From CAIKXD01 sp035439485 (lineage in GTDB: Bacteria > Bacteroidota > Bacteroidia > UBA4408), in the NCBI GenBank assembly GCA_035439485.1, contig DAORKI010000008.1:1-60673 (forward strand): a DNA stretch of 60,673 nucleotides. Reading direction: 5' to 3'. The first letter of the stretch is position 1, and each line of letters begins with the position of its first letter. Both the position numbers and the translations under genes were made by a program. The notes under the pieces are model-generated. The model did not search any database. It was not told where the DNA came from and was given only the letters and a program-made list of their open reading frames with translations. Positions 35,489 to 44,200 of this stretch are shown one piece after another.

Positions 35489-35964
35489 TGATGAAAAATA
35501 CATATCGTAATCAATTAAAAAATAGACTGGCTAAAATTGTTTTTTTACTGGTCATCATATTTTTAAGCACCAACATAAGTGTATTAGCTCAAGACAAATT
35601 AGGTGTTATTGGCAATGCCAAAGGTGTTCCTACAGCTATGTCCGAAAAAGAACTTAAAACAGTAATGAAGGGTGAAAAACAGCGCTGGGGAGATGGAACC
35701 AAAATTGTAATTGCTTTAATGAAAACAAACACTCCTATTGGACAAAATACGTCTAAAAGAATATATAATATGACTGGTGATGAGTTAAACAGATTTTGGC
35801 TAGCTCTTGTGTTTCAAGGCAAAACTTCAGCACCAACTTTTTTTAATTCAATGAATGAGTTAGAGTCATTTGTTGCTCAAACTCCCGGGGCCATTGGTAT
35901 TGTACAGCATACTTCAAGTAATGAAGGAAAATTAATAGCTGTGGATGGTAAAAAAGATTTGTAA
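35488..35964 (+). CDS. Mini PstS-like periplasmic substrate-binding protein
   Basis: 158 aa: signal peptide (KIVFLLVIIFLSTNISVLAQ) and one compact domain resembling a single lobe of phosphate-type binding proteins. Recognisable pieces are KGEKQRWGDGTKIVIAL, SKRIYNMTGDELNRFWLALV, and near the end TPGAIGIVQ. Full PstS is about 300 aa or more, so this is the short, stand-alone kind found next to sensor kinases, and no ABC transporter genes are present. I infer a ligand-presenting role for the HAMP kinase encoded 46 nt downstream. Oxyanion binding is suggested by family only. Confidence 0.8.
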   Translation: MMKNTYRNQLKNRLAKIVFLLVIIFLSTNISVLAQDKLGVIGNAKGVPTAMSEKELKTVMKGEKQRWGDGTKIVIALMKTNTPIGQNTSKRIYNMTGDELNRFWLALVFQGKTSAPTFFNSMNELESFVAQTPGAIGIVQHTSSNEGKLIAVDGKKDL

Positions 35965-36010
35965 TAATTTCGGAATTCAAAAGAATAAAAAACACTAAAA
36001 AATACTTATT

Positions 36011-37552
36011 TTGAGGATAACATTAAAAACCAAAATTTGGCTTACTGTGCTTTCAGTTGTAATGATGTTTGCCTTTTTTATTTTATTTTATTTCCCCATT
36101 CAACAAGAAAAATATCTCCTGAAAAATTTCAATAAAGAAATTCAAAATTTAGCTAACACAGTAGCTTTGGGAGTTAAAATAGCTATTACGGAACAAAATT
36201 TTGAAGGTGTTCAAACTGCCATAGATTTTGTAAAAGGTGACCCTCATTTAAGATTTATTTCGATTTTGCAAACTGATACCATTTGGAATGATAATCACAG
36301 TTCATACAATATAAAAAGAACAGTTTTTAAAACTTATCCTGATGGAATTAATATTGATGTGAACCAAACTTCAAATGATTCAATAATTGTGAAAGAATCT
36401 AGCTTTAATACTAGTTTAATGAATGGCTCTATCTTGCTTGGTTTTTCAACAAATGAAATTGTGGATAGTAAAAAGCAAATTAGATTAACTTCTTTAGCTG
36501 TAAGTTTAATTGTATTTATTGTTGGAATTTTAATTGGATTTTGGCTTGCTCGGAATATTTCAGTGCCAGTATTGGCTTTGCGTGATGCTGCTAATAGAGT
36601 TGGAGAAGGTGACTTGTCACAAAGAGTGAACAATTATTCACGAGATGAAATTGGTGAGTTAGGTGTTGCATTTAATAGGATGGTTAATGATCTAGAAAAG
36701 GCTCAAGAAGAAATTAAATCAAGCAATATCGCATTGGCTAAGGCAAATGATGAATTACAATTGACCGTAGAAAACTTGAAGTCCACACAAGCCCAATTGA
36801 TTCAATCAGAAAAAATGGCTTCACTTGGTCAGCTAACTGCAGGAATTGCTCACGAAATACAGAATCCCCTAAATTTTGTAAATAATTTTTCGGAACTTTC
36901 AGCAGAGCTAATTCAAGAATATGAAGCCTCTGAAACAACGAATGAAGATAAAATTGAAATCATTAAAGATATTAAGTCAAACTTAGAAAAAATTGCACAT
37001 CATGGCAAGAGAGCCGATAGAATTGTGAAAGGAATGTTGATGCATAGTAGAGAGCAAAAGGGAGAAAAAATTCCGGTAAAAATTAATCAGCAATTAGAAG
37101 AGGATACTACTATTGCTTTTCACGGTATTAGGGCTAAAAATAGTAGTTTTCAATGTGAGATTGTAAAAGATTTTGATGATAAAATCGACAAAGTAAATAT
37201 CATACCTCAAGATATAAATAGGGTCGTAATTAATTTGTTGAATAACGCTTTTTATGCTGTAAGCGAACGTGCTAACAATGAGAATGAACCTAATTGGAAG
37301 CCTACTGTAATTGTTTCAACAAAGCACTTAATTGACGTAATTTCAATAGGAATTGAAGACAACGGAACTGGAATTTCTGATGAAGTAAAAGAAAAAATTT
37401 TTAATCCTTTTTTTACTACAAAACCAACTGGTGAAGGCACTGGACTTGGGCTTTCGATTTGTTATGATATAATTAAATCCCATGGTGGAGAAATTAAAGT
37501 GCAAAGTGAATATGGCAAAGGCACCAAGTTTACTATTGATTTAAAAATATAA
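36011..37552 (+). CDS. HAMP-domain sensor histidine kinase
   Basis: 513 aa, started at TTG because no ATG precedes the first membrane helix (VVMMFAFFILFYFPI, about residues 15-30). A periplasmic sensing region (about 31-155) is followed by a second helix near 160-180, a HAMP domain (RNISVPVLALRDAANRVGEG, to about 235), a coiled coil, HisKA with phospho-His in GIAHEIQNPLNFV (near 280), and HATPase_c with NLLNNAFYAV, DNGTGIS and GTGLGLSI. It is followed after 10 nt by a lone receiver, its obvious partner. Its catalytic half closely resembles the TPR kinase two genes on. Confidence 0.93.
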   Translation: MRITLKTKIWLTVLSVVMMFAFFILFYFPIQQEKYLLKNFNKEIQNLANTVALGVKIAITEQNFEGVQTAIDFVKGDPHLRFISILQTDTIWNDNHSSYNIKRTVFKTYPDGINIDVNQTSNDSIIVKESSFNTSLMNGSILLGFSTNEIVDSKKQIRLTSLAVSLIVFIVGILIGFWLARNISVPVLALRDAANRVGEGDLSQRVNNYSRDEIGELGVAFNRMVNDLEKAQEEIKSSNIALAKANDELQLTVENLKSTQAQLIQSEKMASLGQLTAGIAHEIQNPLNFVNNFSELSAELIQEYEASETTNEDKIEIIKDIKSNLEKIAHHGKRADRIVKGMLMHSREQKGEKIPVKINQQLEEDTTIAFHGIRAKNSSFQCEIVKDFDDKIDKVNIIPQDINRVVINLLNNAFYAVSERANNENEPNWKPTVIVSTKHLIDVISIGIEDNGTGISDEVKEKIFNPFFTTKPTGEGTGLGLSICYDIIKSHGGEIKVQSEYGKGTKFTIDLKI

Positions 37553-37562
37553 ATTTATTACC

Positions 37563-37943
37563 ATGATAAAAATAATGATAGTTGATGATGAGCAAGATGT
37601 TGAATCGCTATTCATGCAACGTTTCAGAAAAGATTTAAAAAGCAATCAATTTGAATTTCATTTTGCTTTTTCTGCCGAATCAGCAACGCAGTATTTAAGT
37701 AGTTTAAATCCAATTGACATAGTATTAATATTGTCTGATATAAATATGCCAGGTAAGTCAGGACTCGATTTACTTAAAGAAGTTAAATCAAAGTTTCCAC
37801 AATTGAAGGTTATGATGGTTACAGCCTATGGTGATCAACAAAACTATGATAAGGCTTTTTCATTAGGTGCCGATGATTTTATAACCAAACCAATAGATTT
37901 TGAGCAATTACGCGAAAAAATTGTATCACTAGGAGGAACTTAA
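37563..37943 (+). CDS. Single-domain response regulator (receiver only)
   Basis: 126 aa CheY-like receiver. Acidic pair in IVDDEQD, phospho-acceptor Asp in LSDINMPGKSG (near residue 59), switch Thr in MVTAYGD and Lys in ITKPIDF are all intact. There is no output domain, so it must act by protein contact or as a phosphate relay between the two kinases. It lies between kinase genes with gaps of 10 and 4 nt. It is clearly homologous to the receiver half of the cyclase gene (shared QRFRK, DINMPG, AYGD and KPIDF). Confidence 0.94.
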   Translation: MIKIMIVDDEQDVESLFMQRFRKDLKSNQFEFHFAFSAESATQYLSSLNPIDIVLILSDINMPGKSGLDLLKEVKSKFPQLKVMMVTAYGDQQNYDKAFSLGADDFITKPIDFEQLREKIVSLGGT

Positions 37944-37947
37944 TATA

Positions 37948-40041
37948 ATGATTAGAATAAAAATTATCTTTTTATTAATTCTGTCATTTAATGTGCTCTT
38001 TGCCAGTATTAACAGTGATTCAAATGAAAAAGGAGCATCATTAAAACAAGATACTTCTCATGTAAATTCATTGTTGGAATTTGCTGCATCTTACAGAAAA
38101 AATGATGCCCAAAAAGCATTGGAGTATGCTAATGCTGCCTTAAAGATGGCCGAAAAATTGGACTATAAAGAAGGTTTAATTAAAGCATTCATTGAAAAAA
38201 AGAAATGTTATTTTTGGTTGAATCAATTTAAAGAATCAATTCTCGCGGCAGAAAAGGCAGTTGCACATGCAAAGAATTTGAAAAATAGTTATTGGTTAAT
38301 TGAATCAAATTTTGCATTAGCAAACAGTTATTTTACAGTTTCGGATTATGTAAATGCTTTGAGATTTCATCTTGAAGCACTTAAAGTAGCCGAAAATCAA
38401 AAATTAAATACTAGATTACTCGATATCTATAATGCAATTGGAATTATTTATTTTCGACAAAATAATTTTGCTAAGGCGGAAGAATATTATTTAAAAGAAC
38501 TGAACAAATGCTATGAATTAAAGGATAGTTTGTATTTGGCAGCGGTGTACGATAATATTGCTATTCTTGACGAAAACCAGAAAAAATATGATTCGGCCAT
38601 TGAAAAACACAAATTGGGTATCACTATTTCTGAAAATATAAAGGATACCAACGGCATTATTAGTGGAAATAACAATTTAGGTCTAACCTACAAAAAAATG
38701 GCAATGTTTGAAATGGCATTAAAACATTTCGATATAACACATCAACTGTTAATCAAAATGAAGCCAGTAGATTCTTTGTGGTTGTCGTATACAGCATTAA
38801 ATAGGGCAAATGTTTATACAAAATTAAAAAAATTAAGCTATGCTGAACCTTTATTAATTGAAGCCTGTGCCTACCTTGAGAGATTAAAGGATAACATGGG
38901 TACTACAGATGCCTATCAAAATTTATTTGAGCTGTATGAAGCCAAAGGAGATTTCAAGAAGTCGTTATATTATCATAAGAAATATGTGGCTATTAAGGAT
39001 AGCACTTTCACTATTGAAAAAACAAAACAAATAAGTGAAATGCAAGAGAAATATAATGTTGAAAAAAAAGATTTTGAAATTGAATCGCTTAATCAACAAA
39101 ATAAAATAAAAGAAGCTGAAATTAAAAAGCAAACCATTTTAAGAAATAGTTTAATTGGAGTTGCAGTATTATTGTTACTTTTAATAGGTTTAATATACAA
39201 TCGCTTTAAATTAAAAACAAAGAGTGCCGATGAATTGAATAGAGCTCATAATGATTTAAAAAATACACAACAACAGTTAGTTCAACAAGAAAAGCTGGCA
39301 TCCTTAGGCTCACTTACAGCAGGAATTGCGCATGAAATTAAGAATCCATTGAATTTTGTAACGAATTTTTCACAACTTTCACAAGAACTAATTGATGAAT
39401 TTAATGACAGTAATGATGATGAAGATAAGCAAGATATTTTAAGACATTTAAAAAGCAATTTAGAAAAAATAAATCATCATGGAAAAAGAGCCAATAGCAT
39501 TGTGATGAGTATGTTGCAGCACGCACGTGGAGGAGAAGGTGAAAAACAAATGACTGATATTAATCAAATTTGCAATGAGTTTACAGATCTTTCATATCAA
39601 GGCATGCGTGCAAAAGTTCCAGATTTTAACTGTTTAATTGAGAAAAATCTTGATAGTAATTTACCCCAATTAAATGTAATACCTCAAGATATTTCAAGAG
39701 TTATCTTGAACTTGCTCAATAATGCTTTTTATGCCACTAATGATAAATTCATACAATTAAAAAATCATCACCAAGAGTCCAACTTTAGCCCTAAAATAAC
39801 TATTTCTACATTGTTAATTAATGCTCATGTACATATTAAAATAAGAGATAATGGTGCTGGTATTCCTGCAAATGTTAAACAAAAAATATTTGAACCATTT
39901 TTTACCACCAAACCATCAGGTGAAGGAACAGGACTCGGGCTTAGCATTTGCAATGATATTATAAAAGCTCACGGTGGAACTTTGAAAGTTGACACTGAAA
40001 TGAATAATTTTACAGAGTTTATAATTATATTGCCACTATGA
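37948..40041 (+). CDS. TPR sensor histidine kinase
   Basis: 697 aa. A signal peptide (IIFLLILSFNVLFAS) is followed by about seven TPRs in the periplasm (about residues 40-340), a coiled coil, one membrane helix (LIGVAVLLLLLIGLI, near 405), HisKA with GIAHEIKNPLNFV (His near 461) and HATPase_c (NLLNNAFYAT, DNGAGIP, GTGLGLSI). The catalytic half resembles the HAMP kinase upstream nearly throughout, suggesting duplication with a swapped sensor. Its stop overlaps the next start by 4 nt (ATGA), so it is translationally coupled to the receiver-cyclase. Confidence 0.93.
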   Translation: MIRIKIIFLLILSFNVLFASINSDSNEKGASLKQDTSHVNSLLEFAASYRKNDAQKALEYANAALKMAEKLDYKEGLIKAFIEKKKCYFWLNQFKESILAAEKAVAHAKNLKNSYWLIESNFALANSYFTVSDYVNALRFHLEALKVAENQKLNTRLLDIYNAIGIIYFRQNNFAKAEEYYLKELNKCYELKDSLYLAAVYDNIAILDENQKKYDSAIEKHKLGITISENIKDTNGIISGNNNLGLTYKKMAMFEMALKHFDITHQLLIKMKPVDSLWLSYTALNRANVYTKLKKLSYAEPLLIEACAYLERLKDNMGTTDAYQNLFELYEAKGDFKKSLYYHKKYVAIKDSTFTIEKTKQISEMQEKYNVEKKDFEIESLNQQNKIKEAEIKKQTILRNSLIGVAVLLLLLIGLIYNRFKLKTKSADELNRAHNDLKNTQQQLVQQEKLASLGSLTAGIAHEIKNPLNFVTNFSQLSQELIDEFNDSNDDEDKQDILRHLKSNLEKINHHGKRANSIVMSMLQHARGGEGEKQMTDINQICNEFTDLSYQGMRAKVPDFNCLIEKNLDSNLPQLNVIPQDISRVILNLLNNAFYATNDKFIQLKNHHQESNFSPKITISTLLINAHVHIKIRDNGAGIPANVKQKIFEPFFTTKPSGEGTGLGLSICNDIIKAHGGTLKVDTEMNNFTEFIIILPL

Positions 40042-41243
40042 AAATTTTAGCTGTCGATGATGAACCTGATATGGAAGCACTAATTTCACAGCGCTTTCGC
40101 AAACAAATTAGAGAAAATCAATTTAATTTTGTGTTTGCACGTAATGGGAATGAAGCTCTTGAAAAGCTTGCCGAACACCAAGAAATTGCATTGGTGCTTA
40201 CTGATATAAATATGCCAGGTATGGATGGCTTAACCCTATTAAGTAAAATTAAAGAACTTCAAAAACCAATTCAATCCTTAGTGATATCTGCCTATGGCGA
40301 TTTAAAGAACATAAGAACAGCCATGAATCAAGGCGCCTTCGACTTTTTAATTAAACCAATCGATTTTCAAGATTTTGAAATTACACTTAATAAAACAATT
40401 GAAAATGTTTTGTTTGTGGCCAAATCATTAGAAAACGAGCAACAACTTAGTAAAGAACGTGAAGAAAAATTAAAAGCACAGGAGGATTTGTTGAAACAAC
40501 TAAAGGAAAATGCTGAAATCATTAGCCAACAAAATATTATTTTGGAAGCTAAAGTGCAGGAAAGGACGCAAGAACTGGTGGCTAAAAATGAAATAATTTC
40601 CATTGAAAGAGATAGAAGTGAAAAACTACTTTTGAATATTTTACCATTTGAAATAGCTAAAGAATTAAAAGAATTTGGCACTACACAAGCTAAAAATTTT
40701 GATCAAGTTACAGTAATGTTTACAGATTTTAAAGATTTTACAAAAATTGCCGCAAACATGACTCCGCAAGAGTTAGTGGCGCAGCTAGATAGGTGTTTTA
40801 AAGCTTTTGATAATATTATTGATAAATACCAAATAGAAAAAATTAAAACCATTGGCGATAGTTATATGGTTGCTGCTGGTTTGCCAATTGAAAATACTAC
40901 TCATGCAGTTGAAATGGTAAATGCAGCTATAGAAATTCAAGATTTTATGAATGAATATATTTTGGATAATGAAAAAAGTGGAATCAAAGGCTTAGGACAA
41001 CTTCGTATCGGAATAAATACAGGACCATTAGTGGCTGGTGTAGTTGGGAATAAAAAGTTTGTTTATGATATATGGGGTGATGCTGTAAATTTAGCTTCCC
41101 GCATGGAAAGCTATGGCGAACCGGGAAAAATAAATATTAGTGCTAATACCTTTAATTTGATTAAAGATAAATTTAATTGCACCTATAGAGGTGAAATTGC
41201 AGTAAAAAATAAAGGAGATGTTGGAATGTACTTTGTTGACTGA
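40038..41243 (+). CDS. Response regulator with class III adenylate cyclase output
   Basis: 401 aa. Receiver domain (residues 1-120; AVDDEPD, phospho-Asp in LTDINMPGMDG near 55, SAYGD, IKPIDF), then a long coiled coil (about 125-205) ending in LLLNILPFEIAKEL, then a class III cyclase catalytic domain (about 220-401). Both metal Asp residues are present (MFTDFKDFT and TIGDSYM). The purine-specifying pair is Lys (EKIKTIGD) and Asp (VYDIWGD), the adenylate cyclase pattern, and the Asn/Arg of VNLASRM is kept, so cAMP synthesis under phosphorylation control is predicted. It ends the operon. No CRP-family gene is nearby. Confidence 0.93.
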   Translation: MKILAVDDEPDMEALISQRFRKQIRENQFNFVFARNGNEALEKLAEHQEIALVLTDINMPGMDGLTLLSKIKELQKPIQSLVISAYGDLKNIRTAMNQGAFDFLIKPIDFQDFEITLNKTIENVLFVAKSLENEQQLSKEREEKLKAQEDLLKQLKENAEIISQQNIILEAKVQERTQELVAKNEIISIERDRSEKLLLNILPFEIAKELKEFGTTQAKNFDQVTVMFTDFKDFTKIAANMTPQELVAQLDRCFKAFDNIIDKYQIEKIKTIGDSYMVAAGLPIENTTHAVEMVNAAIEIQDFMNEYILDNEKSGIKGLGQLRIGINTGPLVAGVVGNKKFVYDIWGDAVNLASRMESYGEPGKINISANTFNLIKDKFNCTYRGEIAVKNKGDVGMYFVD

Positions 41244-41298
41244 GTTTGAATTTAATCGCTCCAAAAACAGGTAAAATATTCACCCAACTTACTCTACA

Positions 41299-44200
41299 TT
41301 ACTCTACCTTCATTAGTTTTATGATAGTTTGTTCACCTTTGTTATTGGTAGCTTTCATAAAATAATTTCCTTTGGCTAAGTCGTTTCCAAATTTCAAATT
41401 TTCATTGCTATTTACATTTTTTGATAAAATCATTCTACCGTAGATATCAATAATTTGTAATTCAATTTTTTCTTCTAATGTAGATTGAATCATATAACTA
41501 GCATTATCACTAAAAGGGTTTGGGTAAAAAATTATTTTGAAGTCACCTTCATTGATATTACCCTTTTCTATATTGCTATTTTCAATTTCACTGCTTCTGC
41601 TCCCGCTGGCAAATCCAATAGTACATGCATTTCCATAAGTACCTACTACACCCGAAATGGTAGCCCTTACTCTAATACTATATTGCAAGTTATTTTGTAA
41701 AGCTGGTACAACCGAATTAAAATACAAATTCATCGATGTTCTTGCTTGAACACTTAAAATACTATTTGTACTTAAATTTGTAATTTCAAATTCATATAGT
41801 GTAGCGCCTGGAACCACATTTGCAACTATATAACCTGTACTAAAATTAAAATTCAATTTGCCGCAATCACCATTCCTTAATGAAGTAATTGGTACTCCAC
41901 AAATGTTTGGATCACAAATAAAACCTATGGTGCATGCTGCACCAAAACTTCCCCATATGTTACCAATTCTTGCTCTTACACTAATTTTATATTGTGTGTT
42001 CCAAGTAAAAGCAGGCACTGTACTAAAGGTTAGTACATTCGAACTTTGTAATTTGCTTGTAATAAAGGCATTCGTAATATTGTTTCGTATTTCGAACTCA
42101 TATTCAGCTGCACCTGAAACAACATCTGCAACAGCAACACCTCCTAAACCAAAATTCAATTTTCCACAATCACTGGTTCTTAATTTAGTGGATGGAACAC
42201 CACTGATAGCGGGGTCAGGAATTATGCCTATAATACAAGAAACACTATAATTACCTGAAACCGCCCCAATATAGGCTCTCACCCTTACATTGTATTGTGT
42301 ATTCCATTGCAATCCTGTAACTGTGCTCAACACCAATGCAGTACTTGTAGTAATTTTAGTGGCAATAATGTTGGTATTACTTTGATCTTTAAATTCCCAC
42401 TCGTAACTATTGGCACCTACAACAGCATTGCATGTGATAGAACTTGTTAAGGCCAAATTAGTTTTTCCACATGAAGAATTCGAAAGTTGAGTATTAGGTA
42501 CTCCTGTCACAATTGGGTCAGGAATAAAGCCTATTACACAGTTTGAACCATAGTTTCCAGCAATGCCAGCAATGTATGCTCTAACTTTTACATTGTATTG
42601 CGTGTTCCATTGTAGGCTGGGAGATACAGTATTTAATGCAAGTACATTAGATGTTTGTAATTTTGTGGCGAATAATACATTTGTTGAAATTGATCTAAAT
42701 TCAAACTCATATTGAGAAGCAGCAGGCACAGCATCTGCAATAATTTGACCTGACAAAGGACTAAAATTTAATTTTCCGCAGTCGTTTGACCTTAGTTGTG
42801 TTTGTGGTACTCCGCAAATACTAGGGTTACAAACTATACCAATTTGGCAAATATTACCATAGTTCCCATAAATACCTCCAACTTTTGCTCGCACACGTAC
42901 GTTATACTGCGTCCCAAATTGAATAGCAGGAGTTACACTACTCAAGCTAACACTTGTTGTAGAAGTAGTTTTTACTCCAACAACATTGTTTGATAAATTT
43001 GTAAATTCAAAATCATAGTTGGTAGCTCCAGCAACAGCATTACATATTATAGCCGCATTTAAGGCAAGGTTTTGTTTGCCGCAATCAGAAGTTCTGAGCT
43101 GCGTTGTTGGAATACAATTGTTTGAATTTGTTATTTCAATACTGGTAGTAGTACTGCAATTATTTCCATTAGTGTAAACTACAGTATAGGTGCCTGCTAC
43201 ACTAACTAATATGGACTGACTTGTTTCACCTGTATTCCATAAATTTCCGTTGGCTTGACTGCTGCTCAAAACTAAGGTTGCACCTGCACATAGCGCAGTG
43301 CTTCCACCTGCAGAAATGGTAACAGTTGGCAATGGATTCACAGTAATGTTTATCATATTTGAAGTATCAACACACCCACCATTCATTTCCAATACAAAAT
43401 AAGAGCCACTGTTTGTAACAGTCAATGTACTTGAAGTTGCACCTGCAATTATTACATTATTATTATACCATTGAAATGCATAGCCATTTATTGGAGAAGC
43501 AGTTAAAATAACATTTTCACCACTGCAGAAACTTGTTGGCCCATTAGCCGATATGATTGCCTGAGATGGATTACACAAGGTGGTAAAATAAACCGATTGA
43601 GAATAACCTGATGTAGTTAGTCCGCAAATGTTTTCTGCTTGCCATTCATATTGTGTACCTGGTATCAAGGAAAGCGCATTGTAACTTGATGTTGAAGTTA
43701 TGGTTGTCCAAGCTGTTGTTCCTGCTACTCTATATCTAAAGTTTATTTGTCCTCCACCCTGTGATCCTCCCGGGCCTGAATTCAATGTTGCGGAATTACT
43801 GGTAATATTTGTAGTGTATAAATATTCAGGAATCATACAAGGTTGCAATGGGGTGGTAAAGGTGTTAGAACTACCAAAAGATGAAATTCCACCTCCTGCA
43901 CAATTTGTTTGAACTTGCCACTCATAGGTGGTACTTTGATTTAATGAGTAAACTGAGTATGGAGAGTTTACATTATTTACCGTTGTCCATGTACTGGTTC
44001 CAGTTTGACGATATCTTAAATTGTAATTAATAGCTCCACCAACGGCATCCCAACTAAAAGTGCCTCCATAATAATATATGTTTGTAGTTTGTTGATTAAC
44101 TGGGACATCGCAACTTAAAGGCGGAGTAATAAATTCTGTTGAAATGGTAAATATAGAGTTTCCACTTGTACAAATGGTTTCCACTTGCCATTCGTAGTTT

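Noticed and set aside
41858..42250. 130-aa plus-strand frame inside the metalloprotease repeats
   Set aside because: Arises from the antisense of the repetitive DCGK units; no start context or homology.
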